From DASUBN01 sp050261675 (GTDB lineage Bacteria; Pseudomonadota; Gammaproteobacteria; Natronospirales; REEB76): DNA of 64,000 nt. This document shows, piece by piece, positions 41,103 to 50,548 of the stretch. Location: NCBI GenBank assembly GCA_050261675.1, contig JBLNDO010000023.1, positions 62,001 through 126,000 of the forward strand. The letters are read 5' to 3'. The first letter of the stretch is position 1. Each line of letters begins with the position of its first letter. A model generated the notes under the pieces. The model was not told the DNA's origin. It searched no databases and saw only the letters and a program-made list of their open reading frames with translations. The translations under genes were made by a program, and so were the position numbers.

Positions 41103-42406
41103 TGGCTTTCCTCCTCCACGGCGGGAGGCAACTGGACCATGCCGCGCGTGAGGTCTATGACGGCGGTGCCCGGCGGGGCGGTGGCGAGTGCGGCGTCGGT
41201 CTCTTGGCCGCCGTTCCCCACCACCAGAAGTTCGGCGTGAGCCAGGAGATCGGTGGCATCCGCGCACATCAAGGAAGCGATGTGCGGTATTTCTTCCTCG
41301 ATATAACGCCGGTTCGCGCCCATCAGCCGCGCCACCGCGACGTTGTGGTCGAGTATGCGCACGTCACAACCCTTGCCGATGAGCGCTTCGACCACGGAGA
41401 CCATGGGGCTTTCGCGGAGGTCGTCGGTGCCGGGCTTGAATGACAGGCCGATGACGCCGATACGTTTCTTGCGGGTGGCGAGCACAGCGTCGATGGCACG
41501 GCGCACCTGCGAATCGTTGGATCGCAGGATGCTGCCGATCAAAGGCATCTCGACGTCGGTATTCCGTGCCGCATAGGTCAGGGCGCGTACGTCCTTCGGC
41601 AGGCAGGATCCGCCGAAGGCGAACCCCGGCCTGAGGTAGGCCTCGGAGACGTTGAGCTTGTGGTCCATGCGAAATATGCGCATCACTTCCTGCGCATCCA
41701 CTCCAAACCCAGAACAGGCGTCACCGATCTCGTTTGCGAAGCAGACCTTGAGGGCATGGAAGGCATTCGCAACGTACTTGATCATTTCCGCCGTGCGGAT
41801 TGAGGTGTGGACGAACGGCGCTTCCACGTTCGCATAGAGTTCCTGCACCCGCGCAGCGGTCTCCGCGTCCTCGCACCCGACCAGCGTAAACGGCGGTTGC
41901 AGGAAGTCCTGCAGCGCACTACCTTCGCGGATGAACTCGGGGTTCACCACGACCTTGAGGCCGGCGCGAGAGCGGCGTCGCATGCCTCCGAGCAACGCCG
42001 GGATCACCACATTTTCCACCGTGCCTGGCAACACCGTGCTGCGCACGATCACGGTGTAGTTCCCGTCGTGCTCGTGCAGACCGTGGCCGATTTCGCGGCA
42101 TACTTGGGCCAGGACTTCGACATTAAGCTGCCCATTTGGATGCCCCGGCGTGCCGACGCAGACGAGCGCCACGTCCGAGGCCGCGATCGCCTCGACGCTG
42201 GAAACGGTCGCACGCAGGCGTCCCATGGCGACCGTCGCAGCCAGAAGCGGCTCGAGCCCCGGCTCGACGATGGGCGAAGTTCCGGCGTTTATCATCGCCA
42301 CCTTCTCCTCGTTCACGTCCACGCCCACCACCAGATGGCCTGCCTCCGCCAGCCGGGCGGCGCTCACGCAGCCCACGTAACCGAGTCCGAATATGCTGAT
42401 GCGCAT
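41033..42406 (-). CDS. algD: GDP-mannose 6-dehydrogenase-like enzyme (AlgD type)
   Basis: The 457-residue protein is a nucleotide-sugar dehydrogenase closest in look to AlgD of Pseudomonas aeruginosa, which oxidises GDP-mannose to GDP-mannuronate. It starts MRISIFGLGYVG (NAD site), and contains VRSTVLPGTVENVVIP, NPEFIREG and DHKLN(V)SEAYLRPGFAFGGSCLPKDVRALTY. The catalytic cysteine is C268, the same number as in AlgD. LSFKPGTDDLRESP follows. UDP-glucose dehydrogenase is the alternative; the DHKLN and LRPGFAFGGSCLPKDVRALTY stretches favour AlgD. GGGAGG lies 9 nt before the ATG at 42406. A C-terminal tail of about 30 residues rich in Ser/Thr/Pro is read through the start of the next gene. Confidence 0.87.
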   Translation of the reverse strand: MRISIFGLGYVGCVSAARLAEAGHLVVGVDVNEEKVAMINAGTSPIVEPGLEPLLAATVAMGRLRATVSSVEAIAASDVALVCVGTPGHPNGQLNVEVLAQVCREIGHGLHEHDGNYTVIVRSTVLPGTVENVVIPALLGGMRRRSRAGLKVVVNPEFIREGSALQDFLQPPFTLVGCEDAETAARVQELYANVEAPFVHTSIRTAEMIKYVANAFHALKVCFANEIGDACSGFGVDAQEVMRIFRMDHKLNVSEAYLRPGFAFGGSCLPKDVRALTYAARNTDVEMPLIGSILRSNDSQVRRAIDAVLATRKKRIGVIGLSFKPGTDDLRESPMVSVVEALIGKGCDVRILDHNVAVARLMGANRRYIEEEIPHIASLMCADATDLLAHAELLVVGNGGQETDAALATAPPGTAVIDLTRGMVQLPPAVEEESQCTLSSSEPFTPSSSRPALSVRS

Positions 42407-42431
42407 GATCTTGTGCCTCCCGACAGGGGTT

Positions 42432-43229
42432 TCAGGGCCGCCGGCCCAGCCGGGCGACCCGACCGGCGATTTCAGGGTATGCATCGCCCAGCGCCGCTTT
42501 GAGCGCCTTCTTCGCGTTCCATGCGAGCCACGCCCCGTAACGGGCGGCGGGCGACCCGCGTACGAGGCGCGCCGGATAATCCGCCGGGCAGCCGCGCCGC
42601 GCGGTGAAGCGCCCGAGCACCGTGCAGCCTGCGATCTCCCGCACCTGCGTTTCGGGCTCGGAGGTGAACAGAACGCTCAAACCCGCTTCCGCCGCGGCAC
42701 GCGCCACGTGCGACGAGAAATATCCTCCGGGGACGGAGGCCATGGTCACGTCCGCACCCAGGATGTCCTGCAGCGCGCGCCGGCTATCGGACCATTCCCG
42801 CGACATCACACGCGGGGCGCAGGCCGAGAAACGGGCGGGATGGCTCACCGAATGGCTTCCGATCCCGTGGCCGCGCGCGTGCAGCTCGCGCAGGTGATGC
42901 TTTTGCAGGAATCCGCGCCGCCCGATGAACCCGGTGGTGACGAAGCAATGCCCGCGCCAACCGCGCGCCTCGAGCCGGTCCGCCACGAGGCTGTGATACG
43001 ACACACCACCGTCATCCACGGTTATCGCCACTGGTGTTCCCGGCCCCTCGCGATATGCGCCGGCGAGGAGCGCCGGAGGACACGGGAGTGCCGCTTCGAG
43101 TCCGGCGAGCTGGGCGTCGAAATCCGCGAGCGGTAGCTTGTATCGCGCCGCCCCCGCGCCGTCGAAACCGCTCTCCCCCGGGTCGTCCACGAAGACGTCG
43201 TGGAACAGGAGCGCCAGCAGCCTGTTCAC
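42432..43229 (-). CDS. Polysaccharide deacetylase-like protein (NodB fold)
   Basis: The 265-residue protein has a NodB-type domain: AITVDDGGVSYHS with the metal/catalytic Asp pair, GHCFVTTGFIG, and GSHSVSHPARFS with the two metal histidines. The C-terminal motif region is VPGGYFSSHVARAAAEAG. These enzymes remove N- or O-acetyl groups from glycans or from precursors. The usual FDDG is VDDG here, still with both Asp residues. No signal peptide or membrane segment is seen, so it may act in the cytosol on precursors. Its start overlaps the formyltransferase stop by 4 nt. Confidence 0.87.
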   Translation of the reverse strand: MNRLLALLFHDVFVDDPGESGFDGAGAARYKLPLADFDAQLAGLEAALPCPPALLAGAYREGPGTPVAITVDDGGVSYHSLVADRLEARGWRGHCFVTTGFIGRRGFLQKHHLRELHARGHGIGSHSVSHPARFSACAPRVMSREWSDSRRALQDILGADVTMASVPGGYFSSHVARAAAEAGLSVLFTSEPETQVREIAGCTVLGRFTARRGCPADYPARLVRGSPAARYGAWLAWNAKKALKAALGDAYPEIAGRVARLGRRP

Positions 43230-44047
43230 CGCATCGCTTCCTGGTGCGCGGCGCGTTTCCAGCGCAGGTAGGCGCTCAGCCAGGGTTGGCCCCAGGCGGC
43301 CGAGCGCCGGTGCCGGATGCGCAACGGCTCGGCGCGCCCGCGCCAGGCGGCGGTGAGTTTCGCGGCCACCACGTCCAGGTTCTCCAATACCACCCGATAC
43401 TGCATGACAAGGTGGGACTCCTGGAGTTCATCGAACCGGTAGGAGGATTGCAGCAACACCGGTCCCGTATCCACGCCCTCGTCGATCTTCAGCAGGGTCA
43501 TGCCGACGCGCTCCATGTCGCGATTCACGAGCGCCCAGAAACAACCGTGGGCGTTGCGGTATTCAGGACAGATGCCCGGGTGCAGCACGTAGGTACCGCG
43601 GCTCGGCAACCGGAAGACCCCGGGTTTGAGCAGGGTCTTGCAACGAGCCAGAAGGACGTGTGGACGCGTCCATTTCAGGAACGCCTTAACCGCCTCGCCA
43701 TTGGGTTCCCGGGTCACGAGCGTCATGACGCCCGCGGGATCCACGGGATATCGGTTCTTCAGGCGGGCGACTTCCGCCCCGATCCAGGCTTCATCACGGC
43801 GCGCCTGCCACAGGCGGTAATAGAGGCGGAAAGCCAACACATCGAGAAAGCGCAGCAGGCCCACGCGACGGATCTCCCGCCCAATCCGTTCGAAAATCCG
43901 CCGTCGGGGTTCACGCAGGCGAATGACGCCCACGAGGTGCATGCTGCTCGCGAGCCAGGCCGTAAGCCCCTCCGTGTCGATACGATCGCCCTCGTGGCAC
44001 ATGAGTACTACACGCGGCCGGTCGTGCCGGTGACGCAGGCTAGCCAA
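43226..44047 (-). CDS. Formyltransferase-fold protein
   Basis: The product (about 273 residues) has a C-terminal part resembling the catalytic core of methionyl-tRNA and sugar formyltransferases. In YVLHPGICPEYRNAHGCFWALVN the histidine and Asn-x-His pattern is as in the N10-formyl-THF enzymes, and LLKIDEGVDTGPVLLQ follows. It would put a formyl or related one-carbon group on an amino sugar; the aminotransferase is not in the window. Start choice is uncertain: TTG at 44047 has GAGG 6 nt upstream and overlaps the preceding gene's stop by 8 nt, while ATG at 44002 (CHEGD next) gives a shorter form. An ATG at 44158 would need a 118-base overlap and is unlikely. Confidence 0.78.
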   Translation of the reverse strand: MASLRHRHDRPRVVLMCHEGDRIDTEGLTAWLASSMHLVGVIRLREPRRRIFERIGREIRRVGLLRFLDVLAFRLYYRLWQARRDEAWIGAEVARLKNRYPVDPAGVMTLVTREPNGEAVKAFLKWTRPHVLLARCKTLLKPGVFRLPSRGTYVLHPGICPEYRNAHGCFWALVNRDMERVGMTLLKIDEGVDTGPVLLQSSYRFDELQESHLVMQYRVVLENLDVVAAKLTAAWRGRAEPLRIRHRRSAAWGQPWLSAYLRWKRAAHQEAMR

Positions 44048-45242
44048 GGGCAGCCTCGCAGCAGGCGCCGAATTCGCGCGCCACCTGGCTCCACGCGTAA
44101 CGCTCACGGGTAAGGCGCTGCCCCGCTTCGCCAAGCTCGCGGCGGCGCGCAGGATCACGCAGCAGGCTCACCACGGCGGCGGCAAACGCGGCGGGGTCGT
44201 CCGCCCGCAGGTAGTGCTGGTCCGGTTCGAGCGGCAGGCCTTCCACGCCGACCGCCGTGGAGACCACGGCCTTGCCCATGGACAGGGCCTCGAACACCTT
44301 GAGCCGTGTGCCGCCGCCGACCCGCAGCGGCACCACGTAGACCGCCGCCGCATCGATGAAAGGGCGCACGTCTTCCACCGTGCCGGTGACTCGCACGCCG
44401 GCGCTTACGGCCGCTTCGCACAGAGCCGCGCTCGGATTGCGCCCCACTACCGTGAGCGTCGTACCCGGAACCTCCCGGCGCACGGTTGGAAGGATATCGG
44501 AGATGAAGTGCCGGACGGCGTCCTCGTTCGGGTGCCAGTCCATGGAACCCGTGAACACCAGCTCCCCAGGCGCCTCGGGTGCGCCGTCGGGCTTGAAGTA
44601 ATCCACATCCACCCCGGTCGGAACGCTGCGCAATGCGGCCTCCGGCGCCTCCCGGTGGAGCAATTCCCGGTCCTGGGGGGACACGGCGACCGTAAGCCGC
44701 GCCGCGCGGCAGACCCTGGCCTCGTAACGGCGCATCTTGCGCCATTCGATCCCGAGCAGGAGGCGGCGCCAGACCTGCGATTGCATCGCGGCGAGGCGTT
44801 TCAGAATCAGGTATTCCACGTTATGGGCGAAAAACACCACCGGCACGCCGCCCGTCAGCGGAACGTTGGGCGCGGCGAAGGCAAAATCGGCGATGCATAG
44901 ATCGACTTGTCCGGACGCCAGCAGCCGCTCGACCTCGCGCCGCAGCGCCGGCACGCGGTATTTCCACACGTCCACGGGCATCGGCGAGAACCAGGAACGG
45001 AGCAACATCCAAGGGAAACGGAAGCTATGCCACTTGGGAACCGTGTGTGGGAAGGAAAACACCCGCTTGCAACCGCTCAAGCGCCGATAAAGTTCCGCGG
45101 GGTCGTCTCCGGGCCCGTGCGTGGTGAGCACACTGACCGCATGGGTGCGCGCAAGCTCCGTCAGGATGTTGAGGCTGCGCAGCCGCCCTCCGCTGTTGGG
45201 CGGCCAGAGCCCGCCGACCTTGACCCAGAGGATCCGCATCAT
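44040..45242 (-). CDS. Glycosyltransferase family 4, type 1
   Basis: The 400-residue protein is a GT-B glycosyltransferase. The N-terminal domain begins MRILWVKVGGLWPPNSGGRLRSL and contains FFAHNVEYL. The C-terminal GT4 domain has VPTGVDVDYF, ELVFTGSMDWHPNEDAV and the E-x7-E region in PLRVGGGTRLKVFEALSMGKAVVST. The wording matches glycosyltransferases reported as TIGR03087-like in exosortase A loci (VFTGSMDWxPN), an assignment made from memory. The tandem ATGATG start overlaps the asparagine synthase-like stop by 4 nt. It would add one sugar to the lipid-linked repeat unit in the cytosol. Confidence 0.9.
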   Translation of the reverse strand: MMRILWVKVGGLWPPNSGGRLRSLNILTELARTHAVSVLTTHGPGDDPAELYRRLSGCKRVFSFPHTVPKWHSFRFPWMLLRSWFSPMPVDVWKYRVPALRREVERLLASGQVDLCIADFAFAAPNVPLTGGVPVVFFAHNVEYLILKRLAAMQSQVWRRLLLGIEWRKMRRYEARVCRAARLTVAVSPQDRELLHREAPEAALRSVPTGVDVDYFKPDGAPEAPGELVFTGSMDWHPNEDAVRHFISDILPTVRREVPGTTLTVVGRNPSAALCEAAVSAGVRVTGTVEDVRPFIDAAAVYVVPLRVGGGTRLKVFEALSMGKAVVSTAVGVEGLPLEPDQHYLRADDPAAFAAAVVSLLRDPARRRELGEAGQRLTRERYAWSQVAREFGACCEAALG

Positions 45243-47167
45243 GCCGCGGCGCTCAACGCCGCTTCCTGAAGGCTGTCGCCCAGCACGGCTTCCGGTGCTT
45301 CGCCCTCCAGGAATAGCCGCTGCCACATCTCGAGATTCATGAGCAACCACAGCCGGTCGCCGTGGTCGGAGGTCCCGCTGCGGTGCTCGGTAACCAGTTG
45401 CCGGAGCATCGCTGCGTTGAACAGGCCGCGGTCCAGGGCCCGTGGGCCCACCACCAGCTCGTCCAGGAGGCCGGCATAACGGTCGCGCAGCCACTGCCCC
45501 ACCGGTACCGGGAAGCCCATCTTGCGGCGGGTCAGAATCTCCTCCGGCAGAAGATCCTGGACGGCCGCGCGCAGCACGGCCTTGGTCCGCCAACCTTGCA
45601 GCTTGTGCTTGCCCGGGATGGCGGCGGCATATTCCACGAACTCATGGTCGAGGAACGGCACGCGGCTCTCGATGGAGGCCGCCATGCTCATCTGGTCCTG
45701 CTTCATGAGCAGTTCCACCATGTAGGTCTGCATGTCGGCATGGCTCATGCGCTCCAGCGTGCCGCCCGGCGCCCGGTCGTAGTGGCGCAGGCAGTCTTCA
45801 TAGGGGTCATGGCCCGGTACATCGGCCAGCAGCAGGCGCTGCAGGGCCTCGGGGAAAACCGCGAAATTCTCGTAGAAGAGCCCGCGCGGGCCCGGGGGCG
45901 GGACGAGGAAACTGCGTTCCGCGTAGCGGCGCAAGCGGCGTGGCAGGCGCTGCACCAGGCGGCTGATGTTCTCGCGTAGGTGCGCGGGCACCGCCGCCCA
46001 ATATGGCCGCCCCAGGCGCTCGTTCCAGGCGGTGACCCGATAGCGGTTGTAGCCAAGGAACAGCTCGTCGGAACCCTCGCCGGTGAGCACGACCTTGACA
46101 TGTCCCGCGGCGAGGCGCGAGACAAAGTACAGGCAGATGCTCGACGGGAAAGCGATAGGTTCGTCCTCGTGCCAGACCATGCGCGGCAGCGCACCGAGGA
46201 AATCGCCGGCGGACACCATCAGGTCGCGGTGTTCGGCTCCCACGGCGCGCGCCATGAGACGGGCATAACCGAGCTCGTTGTAACCCTGCTCTGCGAATCC
46301 GACGGCGAAGCTCTGCAGGCGGCCCTGCATCATCGGCGCCATCAGAGCCGCAATCGCGCTGGAATCAATGCCGCCCGAGAGGAACAACCCCAGGGGCACG
46401 TCGCTCATGAGGTGCGAACGGACCGCCTCCTCCAGTCTCCGGCGAAGCTCGGAGGCGTGAACCTCGAAGGGGATGCTGTCCGGATGGAGTTTGTCGGGCA
46501 GGCTCCAATAGCTGCGCTGGCGGAACCCGTTGGCCGGCGTCCACGTCAGGGTGTGTGCGGGCAGCAGTTTGTGCACGTTCCGGAAAAAGGTCTCGCCGCC
46601 GGCGACATAACGATTCGCAAGGAACTCAGACAGGATGGAGGTGTTCAGTGCGGGCGGAACACCGCCTGCCGCGAGGATGGCCTTGATCTCGGAGCCAAAC
46701 AGGACTTCCTCCTCCGTGACCGCGTAGTAGAGCGGCTTGATGCCGAGCCGGTCGCGCGCCAGAAAGAGTTTCTGCGGGCCTTCCTCCCAGATGGCGAACG
46801 CAAACATCCCCCGCAAGTGCCGCACGCAATCCTCGCCGTACGCCTCGTAGGCGCGAAGGATGACCTCGGTGTCGGATTGGGTCGAGAAGCGGTAGCCGCG
46901 CGCCATGAGTTCGCCGCGCAATTCCCGGAAGTTGTATATCTCGCCGTTGTAGGCGATCCACGTGCCTTGCACGCCCTGCATGGGCTGCCGCCCGCCGCCG
47001 ATGTCGATGATGGAGAGCCGGCTGTGGGCGAATCCCGCCCTGCCCCGCGCGATCGTCCCGGCGTCGTCGGGGCCGCGGTGATGCAGCACGGCACGCATCC
47101 TCTCCAGCCGCGCCTGTTCCACCTCACGGCGTGGGTCGAGTTCCACTATTCCGGCTATACCGCACAT
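45239..47167 (-). CDS. AsnB-type glutamine amidotransferase, copy 1
   Basis: The 642-residue protein has an N-terminal class II glutaminase domain (MCGIAGIVEL, Cys2 nucleophile; HHRGPDDAG; YNGEIYNF; QSDTEVIL) and a C-terminal synthetase domain with the PP-loop LFLSGGIDSSAI and EGSDELFLGYNRY. In exopolysaccharide and O-antigen loci such proteins (for example WbpS of P. aeruginosa) form sugar amides from uronic acids. That fits the AlgD-like enzyme in this cluster, which makes a uronic acid, but is inferred. GAGGAG lies 8 nt before the start. A second, different copy lies at 52758. Confidence 0.9.
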   Translation of the reverse strand: MCGIAGIVELDPRREVEQARLERMRAVLHHRGPDDAGTIARGRAGFAHSRLSIIDIGGGRQPMQGVQGTWIAYNGEIYNFRELRGELMARGYRFSTQSDTEVILRAYEAYGEDCVRHLRGMFAFAIWEEGPQKLFLARDRLGIKPLYYAVTEEEVLFGSEIKAILAAGGVPPALNTSILSEFLANRYVAGGETFFRNVHKLLPAHTLTWTPANGFRQRSYWSLPDKLHPDSIPFEVHASELRRRLEEAVRSHLMSDVPLGLFLSGGIDSSAIAALMAPMMQGRLQSFAVGFAEQGYNELGYARLMARAVGAEHRDLMVSAGDFLGALPRMVWHEDEPIAFPSSICLYFVSRLAAGHVKVVLTGEGSDELFLGYNRYRVTAWNERLGRPYWAAVPAHLRENISRLVQRLPRRLRRYAERSFLVPPPGPRGLFYENFAVFPEALQRLLLADVPGHDPYEDCLRHYDRAPGGTLERMSHADMQTYMVELLMKQDQMSMAASIESRVPFLDHEFVEYAAAIPGKHKLQGWRTKAVLRAAVQDLLPEEILTRRKMGFPVPVGQWLRDRYAGLLDELVVGPRALDRGLFNAAMLRQLVTEHRSGTSDHGDRLWLLMNLEMWQRLFLEGEAPEAVLGDSLQEAALSAAA

Positions 47168-47183
47168 GGCACGGCTCCTCGTT

Positions 47184-49421
47184 TCATTCCGACATCAGGG
47201 GCGTGATGCCCAACTCGCCCTCGTGTTCCACGGTGATCTGCCGGTCGTCGACCCGAATCGTCTCCCGCCCACCGTCGAACACGAGCTTCGAAAGCCCCTC
47301 GGCCTGCACCACCGCGACCGCCGGTGGCTCGCCGCCCTCCTCAGCCGGAATCAGCAGCGTTACGATGCTGAGGGGCAGGCGGGTTAGCGTGCCGTAGCAA
47401 AGCAGCGGTGCCGGCGCGCGTAACCCGTAATCCGGCGAGACCCAAGCGCGGATGGGCTCGACCTCGCCTTCATGGATACTGGTTTCCAGTGTGGCCGTCG
47501 AGAAGGGACGGACGAGAAGTCCGCGGCCGTCGGGCGCAGCGGCACGCATCCACCCGTTTCCGCCGCGGGACAGCGAGACCGTGCCGAATTGGAACAGCAA
47601 ATCCACCTGGTGCACATCCGCGGCCAGGAGATCATCCACCACCACCCAGTAACGCGGCTTCACGAACAACACACGGCGCCGGTGCCGCACGGGGTCGCGC
47701 AGGCGGCCGTAGGCGTCGTGCACGGCATCGGCGTAATCGAATCGCGGCGCGGAACGCCATGCCAGGAGCTCGGCCGCCGGCCGTTTGCGCCAGGAAAACG
47801 GCCCGGCGGGGGCCGCTTGGCTTTGCCGGTCGATCACCACGGTGTTGTGGGCGGCACTGCCACGAAAATGGTCGCGCCAGTTCGCGTGGGCCGTGTAGCA
47901 ATATGTCCCGGGGTCCACCAACAATGGGTGACCGAACGGACTGCACTGCACGCTGAGCAGATCCGCATGACCGTGACCGCCGCTCACGCTGCAGCCGAGC
48001 GGTCCCACGTCGAACAACAGTTGCGGGGCATCCGGTTCCCAGCCTCCCTGCATCACCGCCCAGCCGCCGTCGGCGAATAGCCTTGACGGTGGGTGAGGCG
48101 GCGGCCGCGCCTCGAGCGCATCGAAGGCTTCACATCCCGCGGGACCCAGCAGCCAGGCGGTCTCGGGCGCCCTGCCACGCGCCGCCCAGGCGTAATCGGC
48201 GCGCTTGAAGAACGCAGCCGACAGCGCGAGCACATCGCGGCAGTCGTCGGCACCACGCGGGGAAAGCGGCAGGAGGCGCCCGCCGTCCGTATCGCCGATC
48301 TGGGGCATGCTGCCGTCGGGCCGGCAAATCGCCAGCAAATAATCCACCACCCGGCAGACCTGCGCCTGGGCGTCCTTTGGGACGGGTATGCCGTTGCGGG
48401 CGGCAAGCACCAGAAAATGCAGGTAAATTTCCGCGGTATAGCGCTGATAGCAGGTGGATTGCTCGAAATAGACGCCGTCAGACAACACCTGCCGCGGCAG
48501 CTGCTCGAGCAACACTCGCATGCCAAGCTTCAGCCAGCGTTGCGCCCGCGGCAACTCCGGCAACAGCACGCCCGCGTAGAAAAGCCCCAGGGCCTCACCC
48601 GTCAGATGCGTGTTGGGTGAAAAATAATGAGACAGATACCGCTCCACGTGCCCCGCGTGTGCGCACATCGATTCGAGCATGTCTGCGTACAAGGCCGGCG
48701 TGAGCGCCGCGGAATCGCGAAACAGGTTGAGGGCCCAGCACCAGCTGATCATGCGATAGGACACTTCCAGGCTGCTGGCCCAGTTGATGCCCATCCCCGG
48801 GGGGTTGGCCCGGATCCAGTCGCGCACGCAAGCGGCGAACATCGACGCATAGCGTTCGTCGCCGCTCAACCGGTAGGCTTGACCAAGCTCGACCAGCCAC
48901 TGGTGGCGGTTGAGTTCCCAAGTGACCTTGCTGTCACCGACGCTCTCCATGTCGAGCGGATCGATGCGGCTCCAATGCACGAGCGGCGCTCGCTTTCCCG
49001 ATACCGCGTCCCGGTGCCAATCGATGGGATGGCCGAGGAACAGTGCACGATGGCCGAGCAACCGGAAACTGTAGCTGCAAACTGCGTCCGCAGCGGCAAG
49101 GATGCGCGCACGCGCCTCCGGCATTTCGGAGATGAACAACCCCGGCAGGCGCTGATCGCCGACCCCGGCAAAAAAGCGCTCCGCGCCATTGCGTCTGAAG
49201 GCACCGAGGCGCGCATGCGCATCGTCCCGGATCGCCGAGCGGCCCGGCTCCCTCGCGGTGACATGCGGCGACCAGGCGGGCGCTGAATACGCCTCTTGCG
49301 ACCCGATGCCTGCGTCACCGGGCGCACCCACCGCCAAACGATCGATGGAGCGCGAAACTTCCTGCCAGCCGCGGTTGGCCAGATCCCGCAAATCCGCATG
49401 CAGCACGCGCGACAGCCTCAT
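47184..49421 (-). CDS. Heparinase II/III-family polysaccharide lyase
   Basis: The 745-residue protein has an (alpha/alpha)6 toroid N-terminal domain and a C-terminal beta-sheet domain of the heparinase II/III superfamily, which includes alginate lyases. The catalytic-region stretch SHYFSPNTHLTGEALGLFYAG carries Asn, His and Glu. The metal/active-site stretch SGGHGHADLLSVQCSPFGHPLLVDPGTY holds the conserved HGHAD and DPGT, and SAAHNTVVID follows. No signal peptide is seen, unlike secreted lyases, so it might act inside or be exported otherwise. It may trim or remodel the polymer. GGAG precedes the ATG at 49421, which overlaps the previous stop as ATGA. Confidence 0.86.
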   Translation of the reverse strand: MRLSRVLHADLRDLANRGWQEVSRSIDRLAVGAPGDAGIGSQEAYSAPAWSPHVTAREPGRSAIRDDAHARLGAFRRNGAERFFAGVGDQRLPGLFISEMPEARARILAAADAVCSYSFRLLGHRALFLGHPIDWHRDAVSGKRAPLVHWSRIDPLDMESVGDSKVTWELNRHQWLVELGQAYRLSGDERYASMFAACVRDWIRANPPGMGINWASSLEVSYRMISWCWALNLFRDSAALTPALYADMLESMCAHAGHVERYLSHYFSPNTHLTGEALGLFYAGVLLPELPRAQRWLKLGMRVLLEQLPRQVLSDGVYFEQSTCYQRYTAEIYLHFLVLAARNGIPVPKDAQAQVCRVVDYLLAICRPDGSMPQIGDTDGGRLLPLSPRGADDCRDVLALSAAFFKRADYAWAARGRAPETAWLLGPAGCEAFDALEARPPPHPPSRLFADGGWAVMQGGWEPDAPQLLFDVGPLGCSVSGGHGHADLLSVQCSPFGHPLLVDPGTYCYTAHANWRDHFRGSAAHNTVVIDRQSQAAPAGPFSWRKRPAAELLAWRSAPRFDYADAVHDAYGRLRDPVRHRRRVLFVKPRYWVVVDDLLAADVHQVDLLFQFGTVSLSRGGNGWMRAAAPDGRGLLVRPFSTATLETSIHEGEVEPIRAWVSPDYGLRAPAPLLCYGTLTRLPLSIVTLLIPAEEGGEPPAVAVVQAEGLSKLVFDGGRETIRVDDRQITVEHEGELGITPLMSE

Positions 49422-50548
49422 GCCGAATCTCCACGGTATACTGCGGCCCACTCCGCGGAAAGCCGCGACCAGGTGTAGCGCCGGAGTTCACCCTTGGCAC
49501 GCCGGGCGATGCGCCGTGCGCGGGACGGCTGCTCCAGGAGGGATGTGACCGCCCGCGCCATGGCGGCCGGGTCGTCGGCCGGCACCAGTAGCCCCGCCTC
49601 CCCGCCACAGGCCATCGCAGCGATGTCGCCGGTTCCGGTGGTCACCACCGGCACACCCGCTGCAAAGGCCTCGAGCAGCGAGACCGGCTGGTTGTCCACT
49701 ATTGCGGCGTTCAGAAAGATGTCCGCGTCGGCGTACAACCGTGGAACCGCATCGGGCTCAACGCGTCCCAGGAACCGGACACCGTCCAACCCGAGTTCCG
49801 AGACACGCGCGCGCAAGCGCGGTTCATCGCTGCCGTATCCGGCAATCGCGAGGGTCGCGTCTGGATAGCTCGGCTTGAGGAGTGCGAACGCCTCGATCAC
49901 CGTCTCCACCCGGTAGGGCCGCTCCAGGTTGCGCATGGAAAGCAGCCGCGGCCGCAGGCTCCGTCGCTCCCGGTAGACGAAGCGGGTGACATCCACCACG
50001 TTCGGCACCACCTTCACCCGATGACCGTGGCGCGCGAAGACTTCCTTAAGGTAACGGGACGGCACCACGATCTCGTGGGCAAGCCGCAGCCAAGGGTGCA
50101 CGCGAAGCCCCCAGCGGCCCAGGTGGTCCTCCGCTTCGCCGCTGTGGTAGTGCAGAACGACACGCTTCCCGAAAAGCCGTGCCGCCAACAAGGCCGGTGC
50201 CGGCGCCAACAGGAAGGACCAGTAGGCAGCGGAGAAGACATGAACGACGTCAGTGCGGCGCAAAGCGAAGAGACTCGGCAGGTAAAGGAGCTGGTTGAGG
50301 AACGTGCGCAGATACCGTACCCGGCGCAGCCAGCGTAGCGGCGCGGGGAACGGAGGATTCACCGGCAAAAAGCGCACCGTGTACCCGTCACGCTGCAACC
50401 GCTCGAGAAGCGCGCAGGCCTGCACTCCCTGGCCTCCCAATATCTCCAGACTTGCGGCCACAAGAGTGATCCGCGGAAGCCGCGGGGCATACGGTATGGG
50501 AGCGTCCGCGGCGACCTCGGTGCGATCCGTCACTGCGCTAGACCTCAT
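49418..50548 (-). CDS. Glycosyltransferase family 4
   Basis: The 376-residue GT-B enzyme has an N-terminal domain with SLEILGGQGVQACALLERLQRDGYTV and HVFSAAYWSFL. A GT4 C-terminal domain follows with VPNVVDVTRF, LLSMRNLERPYRVETVIEAFALL, IAGYGSDEPRLRA and VSLLEAFAAGVPVVTTGTGDIA (the E-x7-E region). The opening resembles glycosyltransferases of the WaaG/PimB group. It adds a sugar during repeat-unit assembly; donor unknown. It overlaps both neighbours by 4 nt (the lyase downstream and the HAF-repeat protein upstream), so these genes are tightly coupled. Confidence 0.88.
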   Translation of the reverse strand: MRSSAVTDRTEVAADAPIPYAPRLPRITLVAASLEILGGQGVQACALLERLQRDGYTVRFLPVNPPFPAPLRWLRRVRYLRTFLNQLLYLPSLFALRRTDVVHVFSAAYWSFLLAPAPALLAARLFGKRVVLHYHSGEAEDHLGRWGLRVHPWLRLAHEIVVPSRYLKEVFARHGHRVKVVPNVVDVTRFVYRERRSLRPRLLSMRNLERPYRVETVIEAFALLKPSYPDATLAIAGYGSDEPRLRARVSELGLDGVRFLGRVEPDAVPRLYADADIFLNAAIVDNQPVSLLEAFAAGVPVVTTGTGDIAAMACGGEAGLLVPADDPAAMARAVTSLLEQPSRARRIARRAKGELRRYTWSRLSAEWAAVYRGDSA